Origin: Tolypeutes matacus
Lineage: Eukaryota; Chordata; Mammalia; Cingulata; Chlamyphoridae
DNA: 64,000 nt
Direction of reading: 5' to 3'
NCBI GenBank assembly: GCA_026826555.1
Contig: JAKSZT010053928.1
Span: forward strand, 45,410,732-45,474,731
Part shown: piece by piece, positions 35,560 through 44,799 of the stretch
Layout: each line of letters starts with the position of its first letter
Numbering within the stretch: the first letter of the stretch is position 1
Program-made: the position numbers and the translations under genes
Notes under the pieces: model-generated
What the model was told of the DNA's origin: nothing
The model's database searches: none
Seen by the model: the letters and a program-made list of their open reading frames with translations, nothing else

Positions 35560-36158
35560 TGTATTAGTCAGCCAAAAGGGGTGCTCACACAAAGTACCAG
35601 AACTCTATTGGCTTTTATAAAGGGTATTTATTTGGGGTAGAAGCTTACAATCACAAGGCCCTAAAGAGTCCAACTCAAGGTACCATAAGAGGTACTTTCT
35701 CGTCCAAAGTCATTTGTGTCTGTGAGGGTTCAGCCTTCCTCCTTCTTCTTAAGGCTCTGTGGTCCCAGCTTCTTCTGATCTCAGCTGTAGGCTGGCATAG
35801 GGCTCATCTCTCTTCCCGGGGCTCGTTTCTCTCCGGACTCAGATGCTCTGCTCTCTTTACAAGGTCAGCTGTAAACTATCAGGCTCATCTCTCTTCCCAG
35901 GTCACAGGATCCTCTGTGTATCTTCTATCTTCTCTGTGTATCTACTTCCATGTGAGAGTCTGTTTTATCCCCACCAAGGACTCAACCCTGCATGCCCTAA
36001 TGACGTGCTCAAATAAAAGCCCTAATCTTGATTTAATAAAGTAAAAGTGAAACCTCTGAATCGAATATAATCTAATATGCCCAGAGGAACAGACCAGTTT
36101 ACAAACATAATCAAATATCTTGTTTTTTAGAATTCATAAATAATATCAAATTGCTAAA
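35560..36158 (-). mobile_element. solo LTR, MaLR-like xenarthran family (copy 2)
   Basis: A 599-bp LTR inserted in L2 with an exact GATGG duplication (35555-35559 and 36159-36163). It is the same family as 14911-15513: both share 'attagtcagccaaa', 'tttggggtagaagcttaca' and 'aagtaaaagtgaaacctctg'. The minus-strand poly(A) signal is at 35627-35632. Solo, non-coding. Confidence 0.85.
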
Positions 36159-36182
36159 GATGGTATTATGCTGGGTCTTAAA

Positions 36183-36325
36183 GAATGGTGGTGGTGGTGG
36201 TGATGATAATGGTAATAAAAGCTATTTTAGTGAATATCTGCTGTTCTAGCATTTCTTCTTCTTTTGGTAGTAGACCCTCCCTTTTCCCTTGGTGGCAACA
36301 AAAGTAGGCTAAATAATCATCACTA
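36183..36325. repeat. short GGT-rich run and unassigned spacer
   Basis: Begins with about six GGT triplets (36187-36203) followed by unassigned sequence between the L2 piece and the MLT1 LTR. Confidence 0.4.
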
Positions 36326-36735
36326 ATGATGCCCATGCCCTCATCTCCAGAACCTGTGAATATTTTACTTTATATGGCAAAAAGGAACTTTGCAGATATG
36401 ATTAAGGATTTTGAGATAAGAAGATTATTCTGGATTATCCGAGTGGGCCCAATATAATCACAGGAGTCCTCTTATAAGAGGGAGGCCAGAGGGTCAGAAT
36501 CAGAGAAGGTGATGTAACTACTGAAATAAAGGGAGAGATGGAAATGTAGTGACAAAGCCAAGGAATGCAGGTGGTCTCTAGAAGCTGGAAAGTCAAGGAA
36601 ACAGGTTCTCCCCTAGAATTCCAGAAGGAACACAGCCCTGCTGACATCTGGATTTTAGCCAACAGACACTGATTTTGACTTCAGACCTCCAGAAATGTAA
36701 GATAATAAATCTGTGTTTGCTTTAAGCCACTAAAT
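36326..36735 (+). mobile_element. MLT1-type LTR (plus) inserted in L2
   Basis: MLT1 layout: 'atgcccatgccctcatctcc', 'aactttgcagatatgattaa', 'tgggcccaatataatcacag', 'gcctccagaa'-type text and AATAAA at 36704-36709, then 'tgctttaagccactaaat'. Ancient solo LTR. L2 continues on its right side. Confidence 0.8.
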
Positions 36736-36739
36736 ATGC

Positions 36740-37050
36740 AATATGCAATAGAGAGTAGCTGGAGATGGAAATGTGGGGAGAAATATTGGATGAGGACATC
36801 TGGGAAGGTCTCTCTGAAGAGGCAATATTTAAGCTGAAAATTGAATGATGAGAAGGCAGCATGTGGCGATGAAAAGAAGGAATGTTCCAGGCAAAAATAA
36901 CAAGTTCAACAAGGGGGCAAAGAGGAAGACCAGTCCTGGTAGGAAGAACAATAAGTTCAAAGCCTTGGTGGTGATGCACTTGGCAAGACAGGCAATAGAA
37001 AGTAGACTATGTCCTGAGAATCCAGGGAGGAGAACTGCTTTGCTCCATCT
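36740..37050 (-). mobile_element. L2 LINE (minus), right part
   Basis: Continues the L2 from 35325: 'gggaaggtctctctgaagag', 'gcaatatttaagctgaaaat', 'gaatgttccaggcaaaaata'. This is the antisense of the L2 segment that precedes its 3' end, so the two halves are collinear. Confidence 0.7.
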
Positions 37051-37139
37051 CTTGGAGTGCAGATGACAGCACAATGGCCCATGGTGAGATGTTTCTCCTG
37101 GATAGTGGACTCCACCAGCCCACCCTTCCAAATGTCAAG

Positions 37140-37312
37140 AACCCAGCAAAGGGGAAGGGCACTGCTAATTATGCACATTTTACAAATGAGGCATCCTAGA
37201 CGCATGACAATCATGTGATCATCCCAGAGAAACAAAGCAAATAAGGGGCAGAGTCAGGATTTGAACCCAACTTGTCTTGATCAAAACCACTTCTATTTTC
37301 CTTTAAGCCACA
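37140..37312 (-). repeat. MIR SINE (minus)
   Basis: Reverse-complement MIR: 'tacaaatgaggcatcctaga', 'ggggcagagtcaggatttga', 'acccaacttgtcttgatc'. Confidence 0.65.
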
Positions 37313-37562
37313 GAAATGGTCTCTGGATCCAACTCTCTGGATCTGAGTTGCCTGCTTTTAAAGAAGACATTTCTTTTCCTTATTCTTTCCATTACATCTT
37401 AGAGAAACCTACAAGTGGGACATCAGTCTTAGTTAATACTAAACTCCCTTATTTGGCAATCCTGTCATTTCTTCCTGTGTCCATTCCACCCTGCTTTTCC
37501 TTATGCAGTTAAGCCTGCCTCCCTCTATTTGGTTTATTCAGCTGCTGCCCCACCTCAGCAGG

Positions 37563-38172
37563 TGTGGCAGTTTGAAATTATTTTATGAATTGCAAAAAGA
37601 TAAAGATTATGTTTGTGGAATAATCCATTCCTGTGGGTGTGATACCTTTTCAATTGGACTATGTCAGTGAGATGTGACTCAGATTGAGTCTCTGCCCTTT
37701 TGCTGGGTCTGATAAAAATGGAGACACAGGAAAAGGGAGATTTGATCCTGCCATGTGAGAGAAAGGACTCCAGTTTCACCCACAGCTGAGCTTCAAGGAG
37801 AGAAGCCCCGAGAAGCTCAAAGAGCTGATGCCCAGGGAGAGATGAGCTATATGCCTGGTAGCTTGCAGCTGAACTCAGGAAGAAAGTGGAGCAACCGAGA
37901 CTGATAGAGGAAGCCCAGAAAGAGACAGGCCCTATGCCTAGTTGCCCACAGCTGAGCTCTGGGAGGTAACGATAGATTCTGGAGGGGAAGGCAGAGACCT
38001 TGGTAGACCTTGGTGGTCAACTTGCTTTGTCCTGTGGCAGCTGACTTTGGTGCCCTGATTTGGACTTCTCATGGCCTTGGAACTATAAGATTTTACCCCA
38101 AATAAATCCCCTTTATGAAAGCCAATCCATTTCTGGTACTTTGCATTGGCAGCCCTTTGGCAACCTAAAACA
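37563..38172 (+). mobile_element. solo LTR, xenarthran MaLR-like (plus)
   Basis: A 610-bp LTR starting 'tgtggcagtttgaaattatt' and ending 'ggcaacctaaaaca'. Poly(A) signal AATAAA at 38101-38106. Imperfect 5-bp duplication GCAGG (37558-37562) / GCAGT (38173-38177). No internal region. The family is not known to me by name. Confidence 0.8.
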
Positions 38173-38364
38173 GCAGTTCTCTAGAGATGATCTTCTTGGG
38201 CAGAAAGGAACACAACCATTTCAATATGTAATTAAAAGGGTGGTCAGATTTAATTACACGGTCCCTCACCAACATACCCTGGAGAATGTGCATGGTGGGT
38301 ACGTAGCTCTTACTTCCTCCTCTTCTGGTTATTCCAACATTCCCACTTGCTTTGAGGGCAGACA
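38173..38364. other. unassigned DNA
   Basis: A plus frame (38060-38452) reads through the LTR end into this stretch and is chance. Confidence 0.4.
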
Positions 38365-38510
38365 GTGCAGGGAGTCTCAAACTTCAGAGAACATACCACA
38401 GTGTCACAGAGAACCTGGTAGTTCAGGGACTCAGCACAATCTGAGATTCTGATTCAGTAGACCTGGGATGGGGCCCAGGAATCTTCATTTTAATAGAAAT
38501 TCCATCAATC
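38365..38510. mobile_element. hAT/MER-type DNA transposon remnant
   Basis: The string 'gattctgattcagtagacct' followed by 'gggatggggcccaggaatct' is the hallmark centre of a common mammalian hAT-Charlie MITE, preceded by 'gagtctcaaacttcagagaa'. The right end is indistinct. Confidence 0.65.
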
Positions 38511-39309
38511 TGTTTCCTCTAAATCAAATGAAATCTGATTCTGATGATGATAATTGTCTGACTATATTTTTTAATTCAAATAAATGTTTTAATACAAGTT
38601 TCAAAGTATCACTAAATATTCCTTAACTACAAATTGAATTTAATATTGTATACATATTAACTATTATTAAAATAACTACAAAATAAATTGTAGAATGCAT
38701 ATTGTAAAATGTTAAATGATGTAGATATAATTAATTTACCACTTTGATAGTAAGCTGTAAAAACAACAAAAAAGCCAAGTTGCTGATTCTCGTTTACATA
38801 TTTAAAAATAATCTGACTCTAAGCCTCCATTTCAGCCAGTATCAGGGACTCTTTCCTTCTCAGGACTCACAGAATCCAGAAGGACCATAGTGTCTGACAA
38901 GTGAAGAGGGTTGTCTGATACCTGCCTGCCGTGGCTGCCCCTAGCACCACATTTTCTAAGCTCACAGGTGTCCCTGGAAGTCTAACAGCTCTGTGGCTTC
39001 CTGGCCAGGTCTGGGACCTGGGAATTTCTGGGGAACCTCTGGGCTGGGGAGAGCTGGGAACTCTGGTGTCAAGTGCCCAGCCTCTTGCGTGGCCAAGTAG
39101 TCATTCTCCCCACCCCACCTTGTGGCCTCTACTGGGGTCAATATAGAGCTGCCCATGGGTCAGTGCTAAGGAGGGGACCCTCAGTCCTCCCCACTCCCAG
39201 CCAGGGTAGCCTCTGAGGAATCTCATTTATAACAAGAGCCCCACAGGAATGCTGATGTAGGTGATCCTTGGACAGGCTTCCAGTAATACTGCCTTAGGGA
39301 GTATATATA
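38511..39309. other. unassigned: AT-rich then GC-richer DNA
   Basis: 38511-38820 is AT-rich. 38930-39240 is the start of the GC-richest part of the window but has few CpGs and no CpG-island look. Opposed open frames of 71 and 64 codons overlap here and match nothing. Confidence 0.45.
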
Positions 39310-39870
39310 TTCTGGATGAATAGAAGGATTGATTGATTGATTCATTCATTCAGTCAGTCATCCATCCAGTAAGCCTTTACTGACCCCTACTCTGTACCAG
39401 GCACTACTCTAGCTACTGAGGACAGAGCAGCAAGCCAGATGGTCAGAAGCCCTGGTCCTCACGGAGCCTACATTTCTCATGGGGGAGGTAGACAGTAAAC
39501 AAATGCACAAAAAATATATACCTAATGTAGTGTCACGTACAGAAGAGAAAAGGGGGAGCAGGGTAAAGGGAAGAGGTGCTGCTTTAAAAAGGGTGATCCA
39601 GGTCTCTAAGGGAAGATGATATTTGGGGCAAGACCCATACGCAGTGAGCAGATTCTCAAGGGCAGAGGGTTCTGAGCAGAAGACTAGCAGTTATGCAGGC
39701 TGGGGTGTGTTAGGTGTTTCTGAAGCCCCAAGGCACGGGCAGGGCAGCTGGAGCAGAAGAGGGAAGCAAGCGTGGAGGACTGACTTGCACTTGCAGGCAG
39801 GGGGCAGTCGGGAGGGCCATTTGGGCCAGAGAAGGACTTGGGCTATTGGAATGCGAAGCATGAGCCCCTT
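39310..39870 (-). mobile_element. L2 LINE 3' region (minus)
   Basis: Reverse-complement L2 tail: 'gattcattcattcagtcagt', 'ctctgtaccaggcactactc', 'cctggtcctcacggagccta', 'gtagacagtaaacaaatgca', then weaker matches ('ggcacgggcagggcagctgg'). Confidence 0.7.
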
Positions 39871-40385
39871 TGGATGCTGGCAATGACTACAAGAGCCTGC
39901 GCTGCTGATGTCCTGCCTCTCGGACTCCTTTTACTGTCTGTCTGCCTTGCCTTCTGAGGATGCCCGAGAGCACTGGAGCGGCCTCGCCCTAAGGAGAACC
40001 TTAAGAGCCAGAAGAGTTCCTGGTCTGCTCAGGAGCTATGGCCTCAAGTCAGGGCTGCCTGATGCAGGTGTGCCGATGCCTGCTACTTCCCCTTCCCTCT
40101 CTTGTTGCCCCCACTCTCTTAGTGCTGTCCTGTCACTTGTCCCGAATCTTTGGTTCAGGTTTTGCTTTGGGGAGAACCCACCCAGTTAGCCCTCCCTTTG
40201 TCAGACCACACCCTGGCACCCCGGCCCTGGAGAGTGGCCTGGCGCCCTCTAGCAGTGATTCTCAGCCTTGCATTTCCCACCTGCGGATACTTCTGAATTT
40301 TAATAGTCTCCCTACTGCTGAGAGTTAAAAGTACAATTTTGAGGAGGCGGCTGGGTCTACTCCAGCACCGATTTTCCCATCCAAG
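39871..40385. other. unassigned GC-richer DNA
   Basis: Plus frames of 93 and 96 codons overlap (39908-40328) but show no family. 40250-40385 has faint hAT-MITE text ('agcagtgattctcagccttg'). Confidence 0.45.
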
Positions 40386-40389
40386 AGAC

Positions 40390-40590
40390 TTCAGTTTCAG
40401 CCTTGGTGCTGGCACCTACTAGCTGTGTGGCCTTGGGTGAGGTGCTTGTGACATCTGAGCTTCAGCTCCCTATGTGGGAATTGGTGATGACCAAACCCAC
40501 TTTTTCAGGCTTTTGTGTCGATTAAATGCCACCGAGCACATGAAATGCCTGGCACACGGTACTTGCTCAACAAATGCCAGTCTCCCTTTC
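40390..40590 (+). repeat. MIR SINE (plus)
   Basis: Long MIR match: 'cacctactagctgtgtggcc', 'ttgggtgaggtgcttgtgac', 'catgaaatgcctggcacacg', 'gtacttgctcaacaaatgcc'. Confidence 0.8.
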
Positions 40591-40659
40591 CTGCATCACC
40601 TTTAGATAGTAAAATTCCCCTCCCTTTCTTCAAGAAGCTAGCGGGGGGCTTTAAAAAAT

Positions 40660-40800
40660 AGTTACAATTAAAGCCAGCATTTATTCCTCATTTATTAATG
40701 GCGTCAGGGACAGTGCTAAGCCCTTTATACATGTGATCCCTCTGAGTATTTTTAATTGCTCTATTGTGTTTCTGTGACATACTTTAAACCTTTGAACCAG
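40660..40800 (-). repeat. MIR SINE (minus)
   Basis: Reverse-complement MIR: 'catttattcctcatttatta', 'acagtgctaagccctttata', 'catgtgatccctctgagt'. Confidence 0.6.
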
Positions 40801-41584
40801 ACAATGTATTATTGTGTGGGCATTACTTAGGGTAAACACCAGCCCAAGTGCAGCTGGCTTTCTTACGCGGGGTAGCCAGCTAGCCTTCTATGTTCTATTC
40901 CGAAGCCCTCTCCAGAGGGCTAGAGCAGCCCTCTGTGCTCTGCATCTCCAAAATCAGATGCTTTGTTAATTAGCTTGGAAAATGTTTGAAATGTTTCCTC
41001 ATTGGTGAAATGAGCAGCTTGTTCAGTAGCACAATAGTGCTAGAAGTGGGTTTTCACTGATGAAGTAAAGGTGAAATATTTTAGAGCTATTCCCTACCCA
41101 TGCATGAGCAGGGTATAAAGATCCAGAGAAGCCCATGGCCAGAATCCTTGGAAATAATAACTCAGGAGACTAAATCCCTAATATGTCCTGTGCCCAGCCC
41201 TGATATAACTGCCTGATGCCAGTTACAATGTAAAATGGTCCTGCTTCTGCATTCAGTGTCTGCCTTGAATGTGTCTTTCATGTAAAACGGGGCTCAAAGC
41301 ACTTAAGGGACAGAGAGCTGGGATGTCACAGAGCTTACAAAGCAGGTTTGACGACCACTTTTGGGATTGCTTGTTAATAAATGTGTTTATGTGTGGCAGA
41401 ATTTTGAAATTTTCTTTCCTTTTAACTTGGTGGCTCAAGTGTTGAAGAAGGGCTAGCCAAGTCTCACTCTCCCCAAACTTAGGTTGCCTGTATCTACCCA
41501 AGGAACCTAAGAAATGTGTGGGATGAAATTGGCTGTCAGTTCACAATAAATCCTACAAGCGGTGGGTTGGAGGGTTCCCACTGT
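40801..41584. other. unassigned DNA
   Basis: No gene or clear repeat. An 82-codon minus frame (41501-41253) has no recognisable family. Confidence 0.45.
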
Positions 41585-41695
41585 TAGAGGAGCTAAGTGA
41601 CTTATCTGTGGTCACCAGGAATTGGCAGAGCTAGGCTCTAAGCCACGCTCTTAATCCAGAGACCATTCTCTTGATCACTGTGTTTATCTGCCTCC
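41585..41695 (-). repeat. MIR SINE fragment (minus)
   Basis: Reverse-complement MIR 5' half: 'gctaagtgacttatctgtgg', 'tcaccaggaattggcagagc', 'taggctctaagccacgctct'. Confidence 0.65.
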
Positions 41696-41724
41696 AGAAC
41701 ACCCTTCTGTTATCCATTTCCTCC

Positions 41725-41946
41725 TCCATCTCTCTCCATGGATAGGCAACCTCGGCATGATGGACATTTGGGCTGAATAATTATTGTTGCTTGGATCTTT
41801 CCTAGGGTTGTAAGATGTTTAACAGCAGCATCCTTGGTCTCTATCCACTAGTAGCACCCCCTGCCCCAGTTGTGACAACCAAATTTCCAGATATTGCCAA
41901 ATGTCCCTTGGGGAACAAAACCACCCCAGGTTGAAGAGCACTGGGC
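41725..41946 (-). mobile_element. MER5A (hAT-Charlie MITE)
   Basis: Near full-length reverse-complement MER5A: 'caacctcggcatgatggaca', 'tgtttaacagcagcatcctt', 'ccccagttgtgacaaccaaa', 'gccaaatgtcccttgggg' and 'ggttgaagagcactgg' at the end. An ancient non-autonomous DNA transposon. Confidence 0.9.
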
Positions 41947-41984
41947 TAAATCCTACCTCCTTGGCAAAGTGCCACTTCTTCCTA

Positions 41985-42065
41985 AGAAAAACCATAGCTA
42001 TACTTTACTGAGCACTTACTACATGACAGATGTCATGTCCAGAGCTTTACCTATGTGTTCAGGGG
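41985..42065 (-). repeat. MIR SINE fragment (minus)
   Basis: 'ttactgagcacttactacat' and 'gacagatgtcatgtccagag' correspond to the reverse-complement MIR 3' end. Confidence 0.55.
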
Positions 42066-42585
42066 GCTAAGGCAGGATCAATACAGCTGCTGTAGGTAAA
42101 GTAAGAGCAGCTTGTTCAACACTACACTGCACAATGTCCAAGACCTTTCTTGGTCTTGAGATGCCTGTGTTTGATTGAGCCTGTTGTTAATGGACCAATG
42201 ATAACGGAGAGGTTCATTTGAGTAGATATCCATAACATCTTATAGATAGAGGGAGAGGGAGACCTAAAAGGTACTGAGAGGTTGATTACATAAATGGACA
42301 ATAACCAGACTGTGTATGAACATGAAAGTCTAACCCATGGCTGCTGCAGGAAATAAAGCAGTGACCTCTACAACAATTGGCCCAGACTGGTCAGAATTTG
42401 GTCAATGAACAGCTTACCTAATTTTAGTCCAACGATTCCAAATCTGGAGCAAACAGAGAGAGCTAAATATGCTATCCAAACCAATCACATAAGATGCCCC
42501 CTTCTAATTAACCCACCTCCAGCTTCCCCATGCCACAAGAATCTCCAATCAGAGATTGTTCCCTTTTATTCTGTTTTGTACTTTC
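42066..42585. other. unassigned DNA
   Basis: No gene or clear repeat. A 62-codon plus frame (42405-42593) shows no family. Confidence 0.45.
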
Positions 42586-43250
42586 AAGTATAAAATTGAG
42601 TGATACTAATTACATTCACAATGTTGTGTACACTCATCACTATTAATTACCAAAACATTTTCATCACCACAAATAGAAACACTATATCCATTAAGCATTA
42701 ATTCCCCATACCCTAACCCACTGCTTTGGTAATCTAGAAAATACTTCCTGTCTCTATGAATTTGCATATTATAATTATTTCATTTAAGTGAAATCATACA
42801 ATATTTGTACTTTTAATAAAAGTACATTGACATGATGTCTTTAAGGTTTATCCATGTTGTCTCATGTATCAGGACTTCATTCCTTATAATAGCTGGATAA
42901 TATTCCATTGCATGTTTTTATCACATTTTGTTTATCCCTTCATCTGTTGATGTACATTTGGGTTGCTTCCATCTTTTGACTATGATGAATAATGCTGCTA
43001 TGAACACTGGTGTACAAATATCTGTTTCAATTTTCTGGATATATACATAGAAATGGAATTGCTGGGTCATATGACAATTCTATGTTTCACTTTCTGAGGA
43101 ACCACAAAACAGTTCTCCACAGTGGCTGTACCAGTTTACATTCCTACCAACAATGAATGAGGGTTCCTTGTCCACATCCTTGTCAACATTTGTTATTTTC
43201 CATTTTTTAAAAAAGTCATTCTAATGAGTGTGAAGTGGTATCTCATTGGG

Positions 43251-43384
43251 TTTTTTTGCTTTGTTTTTTGTTTGTCTGTTTGTTTGTTTTTGTTGTTCTT
43301 TTTGAGGTACCAGGGGCCAAAGATTGAACCCGGGACCTCATACATGGAATGCCAGCACTCAACCACTGAGCCACATCGGCTCCC
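43251..43384 (-). mobile_element. DAS-type SINE (minus), first of a pair
   Basis: Reversed T/GTTT-rich tail, then 'gaggtaccaggggccaaaga', B box (reverse complement 'ttgaacccggg') and the head 'ccactgagccacatcggctc'. It lies in L1 and directly precedes a second SINE in the same orientation. Confidence 0.9.
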
Positions 43385-43391
43385 ATGAATC

Positions 43392-43509
43392 GTTTTTTTC
43401 ATTTTATTTTGCTGGTTGTTTTGTTTTTGTTTAGAAGGCACTAGGAACCGAACTCAGGACCTCCCATGTGGGAAGCAGGTGCTCAACCACTTGAGCCATA
43501 TCCACTCCC
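43392..43509 (-). mobile_element. DAS-type SINE (minus), second of a pair
   Basis: Tail of T/GTTTT, then 'aaccgaactcaggacctccc' and the head 'ccacttgagccatatccact'. The L1 word 'tctcatt/cctcatt' flanks the SINE pair. The head of this SINE was duplicated when retroposon copy E inserted, so copy E is the youngest layer. Confidence 0.9.
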
Positions 43510-43518
43510 CTCATTATG

Positions 43519-44769
43519 TTTTTTTTTTTTTTTTTTTTTAAGAATAATACTTTAATTGAAACCCATTAGTTATGTTTAAATCCATGAATTCATAATAATA
43601 TAAAAATTGATTTATTATTGTTATTATATATATATTTTCTTTTTTTTTTTAATTATGGGTAAAAATCAAAATTCTCACAATACATACAAACATTTGCAAA
43701 ATGATATATAAATATATATGCATATATGTGTATTTGCTTACAAAAATGTTGTTTATATATATATATATACATATATTTTAAGAGGTGCTTAGATTACCCA
43801 AAATATTACACGGAACCCACTGGGATTCCCATGTTGCCCACCTCCCACACCTCCCATCACATCCCACACAAACATCTCCCACAGTGTGGCCCACCACCCT
43901 CAATGAACTTACACATCCTGGAGCCTTGCCACCAACCATAGACCACAGTTCACACTGTAGACCACACTCTCTCCCACTCAGTTCTGAGTGGTGTGTGCTG
44001 ATTTAAAATGGCCTACATCCGTTGCCACAACAGTACTCAGGACAACCTCCAACTCCCAAAGAAGCCACTGTATTTCAACTGCTCGTCCCCTCCCTACCCC
44101 AAAAGTGTCAAGTGGCCACTGGCTCCACCTCATTGTTATAATTTCTTGCATTGCTAGAATCACCATATGTGAACAAAAGAATACCATCAAGTCCACTCTA
44201 GTCCATAGTTCTTCCCCCAATCCTGAGGGGACTGGGATTGTGATGTCCACTCCACCTCCAAGTGAGAGAGGGCTTATATCCCATGGATATGGTGGGTGGA
44301 ATTATCCTGCCTGCAGATGCAGGCCCTCTCCATTCCCTGGGATGGCCATTTCCCATCGTTGTCTCCTCACCAGGTGACTTGGATGAGTCCATTGAGCTGT
44401 AGGGTAGGAGTTGCAGCTCCACCTAGATTTCATGCACACCTGGCACATAGGTAGGCGGGAGGCTCCAGTCTCTGGAAGTATACCTAAAAACTCCAGCATC
44501 GCATATAGGTTTGAATAGAAGGGACTGGTGAACCATGTGCAGGGAGGTCTTATTTGAGTCTAATTCTGTCACTCTCAGGAGCACAGATTCCAAAATAGAA
44601 CCCACTGATAAGGCATCAGTCTCTGGGACTATCCCCCCTTATATAGGACCAGGGTGTCTCCGGAGCTCTCAGGAACCCCACTGAGTGGGGGGATAGGCAC
44701 TTAGATGTTCTATGAGCTCCTACTGAGGTGTGCGTAAGAGTTATCTCTGGGATGACCTCCCGACTCTCT
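43519..44769 (-). mobile_element. xenarthran L1-like retroposon, young subfamily, copy E
   Basis: A 1251-bp insertion bounded by an exact 28-bp duplication (43491-43518 and 44770-44797, comprising a SINE head plus L1 'tcattatg'). The left end has two T runs (43519-43539 and about 43636-43650) separated by about 97 bp, i.e. on the minus strand two A-tracts with unique sequence between, as in a 3' transduction. The body is close to copy D, with the same 3' extension containing TA repeats. A 129-codon plus frame and a 90-codon minus frame coexist, so neither is a convincing gene. Confidence 0.85.
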
Positions 44770-44799
44770 TTGAGCCATATCCACTCCCCTCATTATGGT

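Noticed and set aside
15944..38172. Complete endogenous retrovirus between LTRs
   Set aside because: The LTRs are of different families and directions, and no gag-, pol- or env-like sequence lies between them. They are solo LTRs.
38930..40250. CpG island or promoter
   Set aside because: The region is GC-richer than its surroundings but CpGs are sparse, and much of it is L2.
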